Source: Owenia fusiformis | Taxonomy: Eukaryota > Annelida > Polychaeta > Sabellida > Oweniidae | NCBI GenBank assembly: GCA_903813345.2 | Contig: CAIIXF020000001.1 | Coordinates: 13,909,915-13,973,914, forward strand | DNA: 64,000 nt | Direction: 5' to 3' | Notes under the pieces: generated by a model | Database searches by the model: none | Told to the model about the DNA's origin: nothing | Seen by the model: only the letters and a program-made list of their open reading frames with translations | Made by a program: the position numbers and the translations under genes | Shown here: positions 22,695 through 35,600 of the stretch, in pieces | Layout: each line of letters starts with the position of its first letter | Numbering within the stretch: position 1 is the first letter of the stretch

Positions 22695-25600
22695 GGCTCC
22701 ATGTCTGTACAGTGTGATGTATTGGAATATAAATACCTGACTCTGCAGACGCTTCTTGAGCCAGTCAGACTGGAGTTGCAGGCAACACACATAGACTCAA
22801 CTGAGGTACATCATGTTAATACTTCCATCAATTCTCACTGCATATTGCAAATATTCTCAATTGTGAATATTAAATATGCCATTAAAACCAAAACTCCCCA
22901 GTACAGAAATTATATTGTGTGACACATTTTTTTCCATTTGCTCAAGTTCTTTCTTTAAGTAGAGTATTGTACAATATATTTTACATAGAGATGAATGATA
23001 TCTTAATTATTAATGTTTACGCTTTTCAGAATGCTAAAGTGGAGTGCAGTGTGGGTGTTGATCCATTGTGTGTTAAAGTTGGACCAAGTACAGTACATAC
23101 ACTCCATGTAGCATCTCAAGCCTGGGACCAAGTAAGTATAGGACTAAATAATTTCATGTGGAATCTTAAGCCTGGGACCCATGACAGTACAAAACTTTAT
23201 TTAGCATATCAAGCCTAGCTAAAGTAACCATAGTCTACCAGTGCAATTAACAAAAGCAATTTTTGATGGGTTCCTGCAATTGATCTGAATGCATGATAAA
23301 AAACAGTCACTTAAGGATTACAACCATATTTTCCCCAAATAGGAATGTAATAAATGATTCACACATAGCGAGGCAAGGTATGTCCATTTCCAGCAAATCA
23401 GAACACACCATTTCATATAACTGCATCGCAATATACTTCTCTTATGTACCCAAGTGCTTATGCAGATCAAATGGTAAGTGTAAATACAGTAAAACCTGCG
23501 TATAGTGAACAGTTTTTTGCCAAGAAAAAATGTTCACTGTTGGTAGGTGTTCACTACAGCAATGATTTGATTTCGCGGCATTTTGCCGTGTTATATAAAG
23601 AGACCAGCTATTAAAAGAGAGGAGGGAATAATCAATTTAATTTGTATTTTCTACCCATATTAACCCATGGCACTCTAGCGTTAAGTATTTGATTTGCTGT
23701 CATGTTATATACAAACTAACTCATTTTAGACTGACTGTCATCTGAATGGTCCATCCTTTTATTGTCAAATTTTAATCTCTTTATAATTCTTTTTATCTCA
23801 TCAAGATGGTCCTTTAAACAGTGGAATCTTTGAGACATTTGAGTCACTTAAAGGACTTTATTGAATTAGTTAAAGGAAATGATAGATGCAGTTAATAGTG
23901 AAATGATCATGATTTATAATTCTAATCCTATCTTCTTTTTTTTAAATTGACGGGATGAGAAAAAGATTTAGTTTGGATTTAGCAGATAGAGGTAATAATA
24001 GTTAACCAGATTATCTCCAAGCAATCATTCCTAGACGCATATCCTGTTTTACAAAAACAAAGCTTATTAAGAATTATAATTAGTCACACCTGTTTCAATA
24101 GAAGAAGAGATCAAGATCTCAAATTGACCTTTTAATTATTTTTGGCAGGTAATATAAACATAAACTGCTTAACTCTGATAAGGCAGTTGCAGAAATCCGC
24201 GAGAAATCTTATATCTGATTCAATGTTCACTAGAGACAGGATAATTCAACTGATTTTGCCAAGATTTAGTGTTCACTGTTCATAGTTGGTAGGTGTCCAC
24301 TATAGGATTGTACTTTAACATGGGAGTCAATGGGAGAAAAAGATTTTGCCGAATAAAAACGTTCACTGTTGATAGGTGTTCACTAGAGAGATGTGTTCAC
24401 TAACTCAGGTTTTACTGTAGTTATCAAGGTGACAAGTTGACCCTATCAAAAAGTTTCCTCGAAAATATATATTTTAGTCATTTTGTATCTTTTAGGTGAT
24501 ATTGTATAAAATCTTTTGCAATGTGTGAAAAGAAATTAAGCCCTAGACTCGATGCATTGTGGCTTATTCATTCCACTCAGGCCTTGTTACCTAAACTTAG
24601 CACCTGATCCTTTGCATTTTGTGCAAAGTTTAATACAACACCTTTGAGGAATGATAATCAGTCCACAATCCACTGAGTCCAGGGCTTTAATTGAAGAGCA
24701 ACCGTCATATATTAAGTTATACGAAGGGTACACATTAGAAGTCATAGTCATTTTAACCTTGTGCTGTTTTGTTTCAGCTTTATAAAACTAATGGATCCCT
24801 CCCAGTGATGAACTACATTATTGTGTGCAATGATACGCAGGATGCACTGAGGTTTGGCCAAGTGGACACTGATGAGTGTGTAGTGATACAGAGTAGACAG
24901 ATGCACTCATATAGCTGGAGGAGTCATAGGGCACAGAGGGTAAAGTTAGCTCTCACATTTTGACCAAACTTTGTAAAAAAAACTCCACTCGAGATAACCA
25001 GAAAATAACATCACTGAGTGGCTCTAATATTATATGACAATGTCATCAATAAAATCTACATGAATTGAATTGTGTTTGTTAGATAGCTCATCATACTTCT
25101 ATTTAACATCAGATATTCATCAGTTTCATCATTCATCAATTTTACACATAAAAGTGGTGCCATATTATTGAATTATCTTCATCTGAACAATAGCCCCAAG
25201 TAATAAAGGATTAAACTATTCTATCCTGATTATGTGCTGTAAAGCTTCAGTAGATCTGACAAGTTACCAGTCAAACAAGTTCTTGTTTGTATGATATATG
25301 CATCAAATTCTTCTTTTTGTGTATATTAAGACTTGATTCATACATATTTTGTTTCTGTGAGTGCAATGTTAATGTACTACTATATAAACCAGTCCGAATT
25401 GCTCTTTGTAATTCCCTATTTTATGTATACTTCTGTACACTTTATTTAATGGAAGGGGACTATGATTAAGGAATTACCATATTCAAATCTGATAATATAT
25501 CATATGATACTTGATATTACAGGGCTTGAAAGTATGTGTAGAGGGCATGGGTTGGAAGTGGAGTGACCCATTTAATGTGGACACCAATGGAACTGTAGTT

Positions 25601-26626
25601 CGTGTTATAGAGAACAAATCAACAAAGGCAACACTCATCATACACATCAAACAGCTTAGTAATGTGCAAAAACAAGTGAGTTCTTTACAATTTCCTTCTA
25701 ACTATTTATCAGTATAGGTTTTATGATATATCATGGAATTTCAAGAGATTAGCCCATGGGTATATCTAGAAAATGGAAAACATGTATTCAGATATAGTAA
25801 AACCTATCTTAGTGAACACCTCTCTCTAGTGAACATATGTACAAACTCTACTGACTTCTGTATAAATTACCTTCTCTGTAATGAACACCTACCTACAGTG
25901 AACACATTTTTGTGGCTCCATAGCTGTTCATTGTACACAAGTTTTACTGTACTTCTTTTAATTTTTAATTCTCTGCCGTATAGTTCACAATGGTCTTTTT
26001 ATTTAGATAACCATAACTGGTCAACTGATCACTACTAGTAGGTTAACAGAACACCTTGAGGTTAAACTTCTCACACAAAAAGATTCACGAGACACCTGCA
26101 TTGTTGTTGGTGCCAAACAGACAGCGCCATCTTTCATCATAGAGCATGGAGAGATCAAAGGTTTGAAAGTGAGGCTGATGGGCCAAAAGATGGCATGGTC
26201 ACGTGAGATAGCAGTGACTGGAGCTGATATGAAAGAAAAACGTATGATAAAGGTAAGCAGAATGTAGAATGTCCTTAAACATGTATATAGCATCTCAAAC
26301 AGTTTTAAACATGGATCAGGGTGAAGGAGGTGGCATTTGTAGTTTTTGAAGTTTGACATCTGTAACAAATGCCAGGTAGTACATTTTGTATGTTAATGCC
26401 TTGTCATACATCTAATCTGTTTTGAGGAAAGATAAACAGAAAATGTATATAACATTTACCACACATGTATATAATGTACAGTATAAACATGTCGCTTCAA
26501 TCATAGCCTCACTATATACATGTATGTAATACTTGTTTCCAGTTGCAGTTACATGACAAGAGCCAATACCTTCATGTTTGGTGCCAGGTTTTCTGTCAAC
26601 ACTTCAAAGAAAGTTCTCAGTACTGT
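22695..26626 (+). CDS. VPS13B: VPS13B exon cluster 1: start of the adaptor-binding (VAB/SHR-BD) region
   Basis: Six exons (111, 102, 162, 153, 246 and 84 nt), every one phase 0 at both ends. Exons 3-4 hold the SYSWRSH and WKWSDPFNVD segments that mark the SHR-BD/VAB repeat, the part of VPS13 proteins that binds organelle adaptors. All six boundaries being symmetrical means any of these exons could be skipped without a frameshift. Introns here contain two CAGTAAAACCTG mini-transposons (23487-24417 and 25797-25949) and nothing else I can name. Confidence 0.9.
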
Positions 26627-29600
26627 GTAAGTTAACTTTATCAAGTGATTTTGTCCCCATTCACTCAAATTTTCTTAGACTCACCAGCCAGGTGCTCCCT
26701 TTGTAAATGTTTGAATTTAAAGGTTAAAATGTTTATTATTTCAAATATATGCATCTCTGCTTTGTTTTAGTTTCCAAATGTTTTTGAAAATATTTCTTGG
26801 TAAAGTAATGGAGAAACAGATCTGCTTTAGCCCTTTACCAGCAATGTACCAAGATATGTTTTTAAATATTTTTTGAACATAAGACAAAGCAAGGCAGCAA
26901 TAAATTTTAATTTAATTTATTTAGCACTTAGACTATCCCCAGTATTTATTAGAAGCCAATGAAAAGGGGACTGATTTACTTTGAGGTTAAGCAATTTTTA
27001 AGAAAAAAAAAGAATTGTGAGAAGTACTTGACATTTCTCTATTGATGTCATGCTTTTGCACTTTACCAAAAGTAGATATTCCCCATGTTTCTTCACACCA
27101 GGATTTTTTTCATTAATAGAATATATATGGTATACACACTGTAGTTTCTTTGGTTTGCACCCATAATAGGATACAACTGCCACTTTGAGAATGGTAACCT
27201 TGATTATATGCATGGGGTGATTATGTAATGTGGAAAGGATTGGGAATATTTTTGTTTCCACTGTTTTGTTTCAGTGATATGTCATGTTGAACCATTTTGG
27301 ACTTTTGCTGTAACTTTGTTCTATCACAAGTGTGTTAAAAAGGGGTGGTATTCATTTTTTCTGGAAAATATAGTACATGTAATAACAGGCTGTCAGGGAA
27401 AAACAAAATGCCGGGTGATGCCAGATTTGCCTCATAAATGACTAAAAAATAAATGGTCAGTTACATTTTTATGTCACCACAAGTTATAGTCTCCAACCTT
27501 TTTGTGGATGATGTTAGGTGGTCTGAGTTACTTTAACAAATGGCAGGTGGGGACATTTTGCATGTTAATGCTTTGTTTATTGCTTTTTATTTCAATCATC
27601 GAGAAGTGTTGAGCCAATGGTTTGTGACCAGCATTTATCAACCAAGGGTGGTGGTGGAATCTGTAACAAATTCTTACAGTATAGCCCTTTGCAATAGAGG
27701 ATTGTGGCATTTTGTCATTTTAATTTATTTACTAGCCTTCAGGAAACCTAGTAAAGATAAGCATTTTCATTAATTAATGAAATATCCTTTGAATGAATCA
27801 ACTATGTCAATTTATGGAGGAATTGAAGGAATCAAAAAAATAAAATAGGAATTTCACTTTTGTGAAGGAATCACTCTGACCTGCATTTATTTAACAAATA
27901 CTTTTCTCTATTTTTTTAAATGGTACAAATTATTTGGAGCATTGTTGTAAGACTTTCACTTCTCAGTTTCAGTAAAATTCAAGGTCAACATTCTGATCAA
28001 CAATCAATCTTTCTCTTCCATATACATGTACAGTTCAATACTTTGATTGACAGGTCTATTTTTGCACCTTCCATATTTGGGTGAAATTGATGGCCTGTAT
28101 TAAAAATCCAAGGTCAAACTGATCTGGTCACTCTGTAAGGCAATTTATGAACAGAATTTTAACTTAAATTGATGGATTCTATCTTTACTTTTCTCAGTAA
28201 AAACATATTAATGTAAAAAATGACCTTTCAAACCATTCTTAGCTATCCAATATCAGTTTATTTGAGAGGTTTTATCATCATCATATATTATATGAAGGGA
28301 GGAATTTGCAGTGTTTTACAAGGGATATTTTGTTAAAGAATTTATATGCAAAGAACAAATCAGTCTTCACAAGTTCAGGGTTTCATTTGAAATATTGCAG
28401 ATGATAAACACCAACAGTTGGATTGCACTGATATTTTATTCTAAATGGGATTTGATTTGCGTAGTATTGTGTCATTCTCTACCTGACAGTCATGTCAGTT
28501 ATATTTAGTAAAATAAAATGATTATGCTCTATGCTAGTAGAATCTGGTTGAAAAAGATAATGAATTGTAATATATTCAAATTATTCACCAGTTTAGCTTA
28601 CACAGCCAATCTCAAACTGTACTGTACAGCGCTGTTTTTGAAACAGTACTGTACAGCGCTGTAAAAACAGTGCTGTACAGCGCTGTTTTCCAAAACAGTA
28701 CTGTACAGCGCTGTAAAAACAGTACTGTACAGCGCTGTTTAAAACAGTACTGTACAGCGCTGTAAAAGCAGTACTGTACAGCGCTGTAAGATAAACAGTG
28801 CTGTACAGCGCTGTAAAAACAGTACTGTACAGCGCTGTTTTTGACTTTGAAAATGATAAATATATTATATCATAATATATTCTGTTATAATAGAGGGTCA
28901 AGGGTATTTTATGTTTTGTTATTGATGTTTGATTACAAAGGCCACTTTTATCAAAAGGCATTAATTTTTTTTTTCAAAACGGGAGGCCCAGAATGAGAAA
29001 ACCAGGTATTATTGTTCTTATTATTTACACTGCCAAAATAACTCCATGCTAAATCAGCGCTAATCTTTTTTCGCGCTAATTTAGCGCTGATTTGGTACTG
29101 AATTGGTACAAATAAAGTTTGTGTGGAATTAGCGCTAATAAATCAGTACCAAATCAGTACAAACCTCAGTTGGTGCGAAATCAGCACTAACTTAGCAGTG
29201 CTAATTTAGTGCTGAGTTAGTGCTGATTTAGCACTAACAAAACTTATATTTTTTCTGACTTTTATTACAGTATTATTGATTGATTTAAGCAATATTGATA
29301 TTACTTATTTAGAGTTTGAAATATTTTATTATAAATAACATTCATTATTGTGATTTCTTCAATTGAGTTTGACATCTTAGGGAAATCCCTGGGAAATCCC
29401 TGGGAAATCCCTTTGAACTTTTGACCTATGACGTCACACATTCTATGACTCATACAGGAAGTTTGAGAAGCCACATATTTTAAATTTTGATTTCTGTGCC
29501 AGTCTCTGCCATCTGTCTGCAATTTTCACTTGTAAGTATATATTTGATTGTTTTGTATGAATAAATGAGCATATGCTAGGTGCACCTATTATATAGAAGA

Positions 29601-32600
29601 CTTTCAAATACCAGATAGGCTCTGTGGGATAGGCTAGGGTGAAATTCAAAGATAAAAATTCAGGAGGAATTGAAAAAAAAATTCAAATTGAAAAGTCACT
29701 GAAAGTCTTGTCTTAAAAGTCCAGGGCATAGGCTAGTTCTTTGGAGTTTTTAAGAAAATATATTTATAATCTGCCAATCCTGGCCAAAATGTAATTTCTG
29801 AGTGATTTCAGTTTTAAATTCAATTTTTTATTCTTTATAAAAGATCATTTTCTTTTATCGGGAATGCATTTCTAGGCTACCTTTTTATTTTATAGACTTG
29901 ATGTTGGCACTATTGGTCAGATGTTGGCATATCATGAGGAGTGAAGGCAGTAAAGAATACAATACATAATCAATGGATGGAGGGCCATGTATCAGCAATG
30001 TGGAATGCAACCGGGAATGCAACATACTTATGCCATTTAGGCTAGGTGCGTAAAGTAAACGTTTTAACAGTTTTAGGAAATCTAATAATAATTTATTTTG
30101 CTTATTCAGCGTATCGTTGGAATCGTGCCCCCATGTCATATTACCATGTTCATTTCATATCACCATGTTCCCATGTTATACCACCATGTTCATTTCATAT
30201 CACCATGTTTCCATGTTACATCACCATGTCCATGTCATATCACCATGCTCCCATGTTATATCACCATGTTCATATCATATCACCATGCTCCCATGTTATA
30301 TCACCATGTTCATTTCATATCACCATGTTTCAATGTTACATCACCATGTCCATGTCATATCACCATGCTCCCATGTTATATCACCATGTTCATATCATAT
30401 CACCATGCTCCCATGTTATATCACCATGTTCATTTCATATCACCATGCTCCCATGTTATATCACCATGTTCATTTCATATCACCATGTTCCCATGTTACA
30501 TCACCATGTCCATGTCATATCACCATGCTCCCATGTTATATCACCGTGTTCATTTCATATCACCATGCTCCCATGTTACATCACCATGTTCACTTCATAT
30601 CACCATGCTCCCATGTTATATCACAATGTTCATTTCATATCACCATGCTCCCATGTTATATCACCATGTTCATTTCATATCACCATGTTCCCATGTTATA
30701 TCACCATGTTCATTTCATATCAACATGTTCCCATGTTATATCACCATGTTCATTTCATATTACCTGCTCCCATGTTATATCACCATGTTTGTTTTATATC
30801 ATCATGCCCCAATGTTATATCACCATTCATTTCATCATGCTACCATGTTCATAACCTTATTCATGCCCTCATGTCATATCACCAATTAAACATGTTAATA
30901 GCCTATGCTTCCTCACAGGGCTATAATAAAATTGTAAATACGTCAACCCTAACTTTGACAAAATAATCTAGCATTATATTTTGGCCCTGTAAAAATATTG
31001 GAAACAATTTGTGTATGCAAACTGAATTCTTTGTTCAAAGATATTATTTCGAACTTTAATTTATATTGGTAAGCAAATCTGCGAATATTCATAGAAAACT
31101 ATATTTTCAGGTAACTGTTGTCAGTTATAACAACAAAAAGCTTGTGGTACCAGCATATAATCAATTTGAACCAAATCCGCCAACTGGTACTTGAGTTTTC
31201 AAAGATTACAATTTTTTATGAAAAATGGCTGCCATTTTGAAATTTAGTGGCCATCATCAAAATGTCTTCTTCAACAAAGCTCTATTGTCCTGAGGCATCA
31301 GCATATAAAATTTGAGTTATCAAAGATTTAATTTTTTACAAAAAAATGGCGTGCATTTTGAATTGAGTCGCCATATTGAAAATTGATAAGAGGTCAGAGG
31401 TTCTACACCGATAAGGCATTAGACTATAAATTTTGAACCGAATCCAGCAACCGGTATTTCATTTATCGTTCGGACAGACGGACAAACGGACGAATGGACG
31501 GATGGACGGATGGCTTTCTATATCTTCATCTAACTTCCTTCGGTGGGATAATAATGATAATTATGTACATTTGTCTCTCAATTTGTCTTTTCAGATTACA
31601 ACAGCCAGACAGTTCAAACTCTTCGGAGTTATAGATGGCAGAAAGAGCAAGGGGGCAAACCCTGTAGACCTGTTTGGAAAGTCCAAAGAAAGACTTGATA
31701 GGTTAGCATAATCAATATTTAAGGGCTAGTACAGACAAGTTGATAAAAACCAAATGGTTCTTTCCAAACATCATGGCAACGTTAAATTTAAACCCGTATC
31801 TGAAAAAATAATTGAGATATAATTCTAATCAAATATTTGATTTAAATGTCAAAATGCAACTGTATCAAAATGCTGAATATATAATAGTAAAAAATAATAA
31901 AAATAATAAAGTCACAAATCAAATCGAATGTGTACCCATTATAGTATTAATTATCAATCCATTATACTATTACTGTATACAATTTAAATATTGTGTCACT
32001 TTAATACTACTTAGGCCTGTTTGGGCGTTATCAGTTGCTCTATTCTACAAATGGACTTATTATTTCCTCTTGTTTTAAGATACACACAAATGGAGAGAGA
32101 AACGCTGAACCGAAAATGGGAGCAGGAAGCAACCAGAGCGGCGAATACAAGCACAACCGTTACAAGGACTGAATTATAAAATTAAAATAGAACTTTTTGA
32201 CATTAGGACATTTGTAATTTTTAACAATAGGCTCAGACTTCCGTAACACTATAGTATCTGATATATTTTGTATATTTTGTATATTTCTAAATAAAATATA
32301 GGTTTTGTATTAGTATTTAATATTGAGTGTTTTGTATATTTATGGGGACAACAAAATAATCATTAAATACAAAATCCAAGTAGTAAATGCAATTATATAG
32401 CCTACAATACACCAATATTAGGATCAAAGCATTTTGAATTTGATACCCATTAATATATATATATAATAGAAATGAATACAACTAAATAAAAACCAGGGAA
32501 TCAACCTGAAACCAAAAACATAAATTCCTAAAGTGGCCTAGCCTATAAAAATTAAAAACAGCGCTGTACAGCGCTGTTTGAGTACAGCGCTGTACAGCGC

Positions 32601-35600
32601 TGTATGAGCTACAGCGCTGTACAGCGTGGTACTCAAATTGTACTGTTTTGTACTGTTAATACAGCGCTGTACAGCGCTGCAAACAGCGCTGTACAGCGCT
32701 GCAAGATGATGATGCGGATTGGGGGTGTACTATATTTGCACATAGCCATCTTTAGATTGATGGCTATGCAAAACTTGATATTCCCAGGCCTTTATAAAGG
32801 TCTTTTGTAAAAATGTAAGAAATCTTGGACACTTACGCTACATGGAAAAAAACAAGACCAATTACATTTTTCGTCAATTACACAGTCTCCCGACTCCGGA
32901 TCACGTGATATGGTCAGGAAAACGATACTTTAGAATTTTATGCATCCATTGAAGTAGGGTAAGTGTTTCCAAGATTTCTTACATTTTTACAAAAGACCTT
33001 TAGGACTGGGAATATCAAGTTTTGCATAGCCATCAATCTAAAGATGGCTATGTGCAAATATAGTAAAGTTTAGCGAACATGTTTAAGCAATACAATACCC
33101 CAAATATTGTGTGAAGGATTAAGTTCATAGTTTATTTATTATTTGATAATACTGACATAATAAGCAAAGCTTAGAAATCTAGCCTATTTTCTTGGGTTTG
33201 ATTTCTTAAAGCTGTAAGCTGTTCGTCCCTTTTCATCAATAAACTTCACATACAATCTTGTCTCAGTCAACTCCACTCCACAGAAACCATATGCAGCATC
33301 AAACTTGTATGATTTCACCTAAAATATATGATAGGATAATAAGATATTGAAGTTTAATTTTGATATACATGTATTCCTATTCTTATTGATTAAAATTCTA
33401 TAAAACTTTGGGTATCGATTGTTTGTATATTTTTGGAATAAACTCACATATGAAAAAATTTATAAGATGAGAATGATATCAATAGACAGGAGTCAGAAGT
33501 ATAAAAGATTTTTATTTTGGGTATGTTCTGTGCTCTGTCATTCATCTGTCAATCAAATAACCATGAAAGGAACCATCTCAGGTAGGAACAATTTCAGGTC
33601 AAAATCTGCCCCATCTCCCTCTAAGTTAGATCGTTGTTTGGGATATTTGGGATTTGATTTCCTTATGACAGGTTGAACCCTTTAATGTTTCATTTTCTTC
33701 CTTTGGCTTTTACACCATTTGGTATTTCCCTGTTAACACCTATACATACATTATTTAATTTATTTATTAATTATTATATCATATTGCATGCTAATATGAT
33801 GCAAAAATATTAAAGTGATTTGATGTTACCCCATGTTTAGTCATCTGTTCTTTGCCACGTGTGCCCCTTGTAGTTCTTCGAGATTTACCTGAAGTTGTGC
33901 ACAATCAGTATGTTTGAAAATGCAAATTAAGTGGACAGGAATTTGCAATGAATAATAACACATGCATGTAGATCAAGCTGTAAAGTATATGAAAAAGCTA
34001 AATATCTATCATTTTATTTAAGATTCACGAAGAAATAATGAAAAATAAACATTAAAAGAGAGTATAGGTTTACCTCCACCTCCTTGGACGACCAGATCCG
34101 TGATTGGGCTTTTGCCAGATAATGTTCTTGATACTCTGAGATGTTCATAATTGTGGTCATGTCCAGCTAGATACAAAGCAACTTTATATTTCTCCATCAG
34201 AGGGAGGACATCCCTGTACATTGTGGATGATGATCCATGTGATCCTGTACTGAATACGGGATGATGTCCTGCCATTATAATCCAATCAGCCTAGAATTTG
34301 AAATAACAATTTATGCCTGATGTGTATGGATGGTAAAAGTCCCATGATCATTTTCTCAGAAAGCAAATAAATAGGATTGATTGATGAGACTGACCTATTT
34401 TGTACACACCAAATTTGGTTATTGTGATATAGTAAGATTAAAAGTGAATTGAAATATAGATGGCATGCTAACAATAACATTAAAAGTAGATTGAAGATAG
34501 ATGGCATGCCAGTTTTTACCCAGAAAAGTCAGTTGACAAGAAGTGGCCATATATGAGACATGTAATAATTAGTAGCAGAGAGAGGAAATAAAGAAATCGA
34601 AAGACCTAAAGGACAATAGCGACAATAACCGATAGATATAGTAGTAAGTAACATATTCACATGGTGGCGGCGAAGAAAGAACAAGCGCTTCAGGAGAGGT
34701 AATATAGTTACATTACTTTGTGCTCAAGGATTCTGACATTTTGATGAAGGCAAGAAGCCCATGCAAAAATATCTGCATCTCAATACAGAAAAGTGAACAT
34801 TGGCCAGTCAACTCAAGTTATAAGATATAAGATAAAACCCAAGTGGTAAGGAAAAGCAAATCTAGAGATAAAAGCCAAATTGAATAAGTGAGCTTCATTG
34901 GCAAAATATTGAGGTTTCAAGATAACCAAAATAAGAAAAGCAAAAGTCAAATATCAATCATATACAGTGGCAATCATAAAGCTAAAAAGTAAAGCAGTGC
35001 CCTATAGTAAGCATGATTTGATATGAAGGAAATACATTGAAGTTGCATCCAGGAGTAAAAATTGGAAAACTTGAAGTTTCAAAAAGGAAATTTTACAAAG
35101 TTACAATTTGCAATTTACATGGTATATTTTACATTGGTTTTGTAGACAGTGCAATATATTGATTTTGAACACTGTTTATTAGATTTAAGTGTCCCAGTTA
35201 GTTAGTTAGGTGTGAACTGTGAAGTTATAATTAGCCAATATTAGATGCTCTTTTCAACTTTAGGCGCACTCACTAAGCAGAGCATAATAGGTAGCCTGAG
35301 TTTATGTTATTGAAGGCCATTATCAGATTTAGAATACTTTTTGCCATTTTAGAAGGTCAAGTTGACCTCTTAGTCTGTTTACAAACAAGTATGGCTTGCC
35401 AATAGGGGCAGTGTAATTGATACAAAGCCTGTCAATAGATGACTTACTACAGTTTAGTGAAAGATTGACATTCCTTTAAAGAATTATAATTAATTATAGT
35501 TAAGTGATTAGTGATTTAGCATCATAGTCTACAACTTGTGCTGTTTATTTATGCCAATTGCGTTTCAATTTTAAGCTTTAGGACAGTTAGTTTTGAAACT

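Noticed and set aside
28617-28840. CRISPR-like array
   Set aside because: Spacers are short A/T runs rather than unique sequences, the repeats are palindromic words, and the genome is that of an animal.
28593-28961. 122-codon minus frame
   Set aside because: Made mostly of the ACAGCGCTGT palindrome array.
30046-30966. 306-codon plus-strand frame
   Set aside because: It is the 40-bp minisatellite read through; all three frames give the same kind of repeat peptide.
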